From Acetobacteraceae bacterium (GTDB lineage Bacteria > Pseudomonadota > Alphaproteobacteria > Acetobacterales > Acetobacteraceae): a DNA stretch of 8,400 nucleotides. The notes beneath the pieces were generated by a model, which saw nothing but the letters and a program-made list of their open reading frames with translations, ran no database searches and was not told the DNA's origin. The stretch is from the NCBI GenBank assembly GCA_947476855.1, contig CANJSR010000198.1, positions 1-8,400 on the forward strand, given 5' to 3'. The translations under genes and the position numbers were made by a program. Of this stretch, positions 7,031-8,400 are shown one piece after another; position 1 is the first letter of the stretch, and every line of letters starts with the position of its first letter.

Positions 7031-7803
7031 AAACGGAATACTGCACGGTCCAGGATGAAGGCCGGCTTCGCATCGTCACGCTGAACCGGCCGGAGGTGCT
7101 GAACGCGCTGCATGCCGACGCCAACGACGAACTTGCCCGCGTCTGGGATGAGTTCGCCGAACGCGACGACCTGTGGGTGGGCATCATCACCGGCGCCGGC
7201 GGACGCGCCTTCTCGGCCGGCAACGACCTGAAGGTGCAGGCGGCGGGCAAAAGGCGGCCGAACGGCCCGCGCGGCTTCGCCGGCATCTGCCACAGGTTCG
7301 ACAACTTCAAGCCGATGATCGCCGCGGTGAACGGCGTCGCCATGGGCGGCGGATTTGAAACCGCGCTCGCCTGCGACATCATCATCGCGGCGGAAAACGC
7401 GATCTTTGCGTTGCCCGAGCCTCGGGTTGGCCTGATCGCCGGCGGCGGCGGCGTGCATCGCCTGCCGCGGACGATCCCGATCAAGAAGGCGATGGGGATG
7501 ATCCTGACCGGCCGGCGCGTGCCGGCGAAGGAAGGGTTCGAACTCGGCTTCGTGACCGAGGTCGTGCCGGAAGGCCAGGCACTGGAAGCCGCCAAGCGCT
7601 GGGCCGCGATGATCCTGGAATGCTCCCCCAAGGCCGTGCGGGCGTCGAAGCAGGCGTCCTATATGGGCCTGGATGAGCAGAAGCTGGAAACCGCGATGCG
7701 CACGGTTTACCCGGCGCAGCAGGAGAACATCGAAAGCCAGGACTACATCGAAGGCCCGAAGGCGTTCGCCGAGAAGCGGAAGCCGGACTGGAAGAACAAG
7801 TAG
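7027..7803 (+). CDS. Enoyl-CoA hydratase/isomerase family protein, CaiD-like
   Basis: This is a 258-residue cytosolic crotonase-fold enzyme predicted to add water to an enoyl-CoA (or the reverse). Oxyanion-hole segments are AFSAGNDLK (61-69) and AMGGGFE (105-111). Glu111 and Glu131 (FALPEPRVG) match the two catalytic glutamates of rat mitochondrial hydratase (Glu144, Glu164), so it should be a true hydratase rather than a diverged isomerase. The segments ITGAGGRAFSAG, FAGICHRFDNFKPMIAAVNG and the tail SQDYIEGPKAFAEKRKPDWK resemble my recollection of E. coli CaiD, which acts on crotonobetainyl-CoA. That suggests a branched, polar or charged acyl chain rather than plain fatty acids, but does not prove carnitine metabolism: caiA, caiC and caiT partners are absent. 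The ATG overlaps the CoA-transferase stop (ATGA), indicating coupling. It ends just before a large palindrome. Confidence 0.92.
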   Translation: MKTEYCTVQDEGRLRIVTLNRPEVLNALHADANDELARVWDEFAERDDLWVGIITGAGGRAFSAGNDLKVQAAGKRRPNGPRGFAGICHRFDNFKPMIAAVNGVAMGGGFETALACDIIIAAENAIFALPEPRVGLIAGGGGVHRLPRTIPIKKAMGMILTGRRVPAKEGFELGFVTEVVPEGQALEAAKRWAAMILECSPKAVRASKQASYMGLDEQKLETAMRTVYPAQQENIESQDYIEGPKAFAEKRKPDWKNK

Positions 7804-7809
7804 TCTAAC

Positions 7810-7862
7810 GGCCCCTTCCCGCCATCCCCGCGCTTGTCGCGGGGATGGCGGATGAAGGGCCC
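7810..7862. terminator. Long palindrome between convergent genes: bidirectional terminator or dispersed repeat
   Basis: CCGCCATCCCCGCG (7819-7832) and CGCGGGGATGGCGG (7838-7851) are perfect 14-bp inverted arms around the 5-base loop CTTGT. After a 2-base asymmetry the stem continues with CCCTTC (7813-7818) paired to GAAGGG (7854-7859), and GG/CC may extend it past a bulged C. It fills the 78-bp gap between the CaiD-like gene and the convergent oxidoreductase gene, where a terminator for both is expected. No T tract follows on either strand. The core ATCCCCGCG...CGCGGGGAT resembles palindromic intergenic repeats common in GC-rich proteobacteria, so it may be one copy of a genome-wide family. 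Confidence 0.7.
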
Positions 7863-7881
7863 GTCGCCGGCTGATCGTCCC

Positions 7882-8400
7882 TCAGCCCCACCGATACGCC
7901 GCTTCCACCAGTTCCACCGCCCGCGCATTGTCCGTCAGGTCCGCGATCGGCGGCCGCCCGTCCCGCAGCCGGCGCAGCGTGTCGCGCACGAACTCGGGGT
8001 AGAAGAACACGTTCGTCAGTTTCATCTCCCGCACCGAGCGCTTGCGATCATTCGTCATGATCTCCAGCGTCGCATTGTCGCGCGCGGCAAAGTAATGCTT
8101 CTCGGTCCGGATGCTGTAATGCATGTCGAACACCGAGTTCGGCGCCGGATACAGATACCCCGTCTCCACCATGCAGCTCGCCCCGCCGCCCTGCATCAGC
8201 ACGACGGCATGATCCTCGATGCTCAGCCCCTCGGCGCGGTTCGATATCATGGCACTCGTCACGTTCAGGTCCGCGCCGCCGAGCATCACGCGGCAAAGGT
8301 CGGTGAAGTGAACGCCGAGGTTGAGCAGGGGGCCGCCGCCCGATTGCTTCTTGTCGATCACCCATTCGACCTTGTTCTGCCGGTAACGATCGACCATGCC
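7882..8400 (-). CDS. Gfo/Idh/MocA family oxidoreductase, C-terminal part (5' end outside window)
   Basis: The frame is open to the right edge and ends with TGA at 7884-7882, giving 172 visible residues. SGGGPLLNLGVHFTDLCRVM matches the family signature GGGxLxDxGxHxxD that opens the C-terminal alpha/beta substrate domain, with His (codon 8310-8308) and Asp (8301-8299) conserved. The first Asp of the signature is Asn here (8322-8320). The tail FYPEFVRDTLRRLRDGRPP...NARAVELVEAAYRW is the usual ending of these NAD(P)-dependent sugar, inositol or related dehydrogenases. The N-terminal Rossmann domain lies beyond the window, so cofactor motif and full length cannot be seen. It converges on the CaiD-like gene and likely belongs to a different transcription unit. 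The substrate is unknown. Confidence 0.87.
   Translation of the reverse strand, partial: GMVDRYRQNKVEWVIDKKQSGGGPLLNLGVHFTDLCRVMLGGADLNVTSAMISNRAEGLSIEDHAVVLMQGGGASCMVETGYLYPAPNSVFDMHYSIRTEKHYFAARDNATLEIMTNDRKRSVREMKLTNVFFYPEFVRDTLRRLRDGRPPIADLTDNARAVELVEAAYRWG

Noticed and set aside
5804..7803. Naming the pair caiB-caiD or frc and assigning carnitine or oxalate metabolism
   Set aside because: The catalytic residues support the families, but partner genes for either pathway are missing and specificity cannot be read from these motifs.
7810..7862. CRISPR repeat or attachment site
   Set aside because: There is a single palindrome with no spacers, no direct repeats, and no cas, integrase or tRNA gene nearby.

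Overview
The window is GC-rich and densely coding, with tight gene spacing, several ATGA stop/start overlaps and strong Shine-Dalgarno (SD) sites. It reads as chromosomal DNA of an alphaproteobacterium. The best taxonomic clue is the partial first gene, whose C-terminus matches the UPF0262 family, known essentially from Alphaproteobacteria. The gene content would suit a metabolically versatile Rhodospirillales or Acetobacteraceae-like bacterium, but that finer placement is inference. I see no transposase, integrase, tRNA, rRNA, CRISPR array or prophage gene.

Layout: (1) 1-2154, plus strand: the end of a UPF0262 gene, overlapped by mtnA (methylthioribose-1-phosphate isomerase), then 20 bp later a periplasmic solute-binding protein. 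(2) 2219-4804, minus strand: a compact three-gene operon read from right to left, encoding a TauD/TfdA-type 2-oxoglutarate dioxygenase, an FAH-superfamily hydrolase/decarboxylase and a short-chain dehydrogenase, with gaps of 12 and 18 bp. (3) 4805-4975: the only sizeable non-coding stretch (171 bp), a divergent promoter region with a candidate minus-strand promoter and a G6/C6 hairpin. (4) 4976-7803, plus strand: a class I SAM-dependent methyltransferase-like protein, then a class III CoA-transferase whose stop overlaps the start of a CaiD-like enoyl-CoA hydratase. (5) 7810-7862: a long near-perfect palindrome, probably a bidirectional terminator or a dispersed palindromic repeat. (6) 7882-8400, minus strand: the C-terminal part of a Gfo/Idh/MocA oxidoreductase running off the window.

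Function: the two divergent central modules look like small-molecule catabolism. The minus operon has the enzymes to hydroxylate a carboxylated substrate (TauD), oxidise an alcohol (SDR) and cleave or decarboxylate a 2-oxo acid (FAH family). The plus operon can move CoA onto a carboxylic acid and hydrate an enoyl-CoA. No CoA ligase, acyl-CoA dehydrogenase, thiolase, regulator or transporter membrane component is visible, so any pathway is incomplete here and the substrate cannot be named. I found no clearly new defence or mobile system. The most interesting items are the apparently altered ligand pocket of the orphan binding protein next to mtnA, the unassigned TauD-FAH-SDR module, the CoA-transferase/CaiD-like pair and the terminal palindrome.
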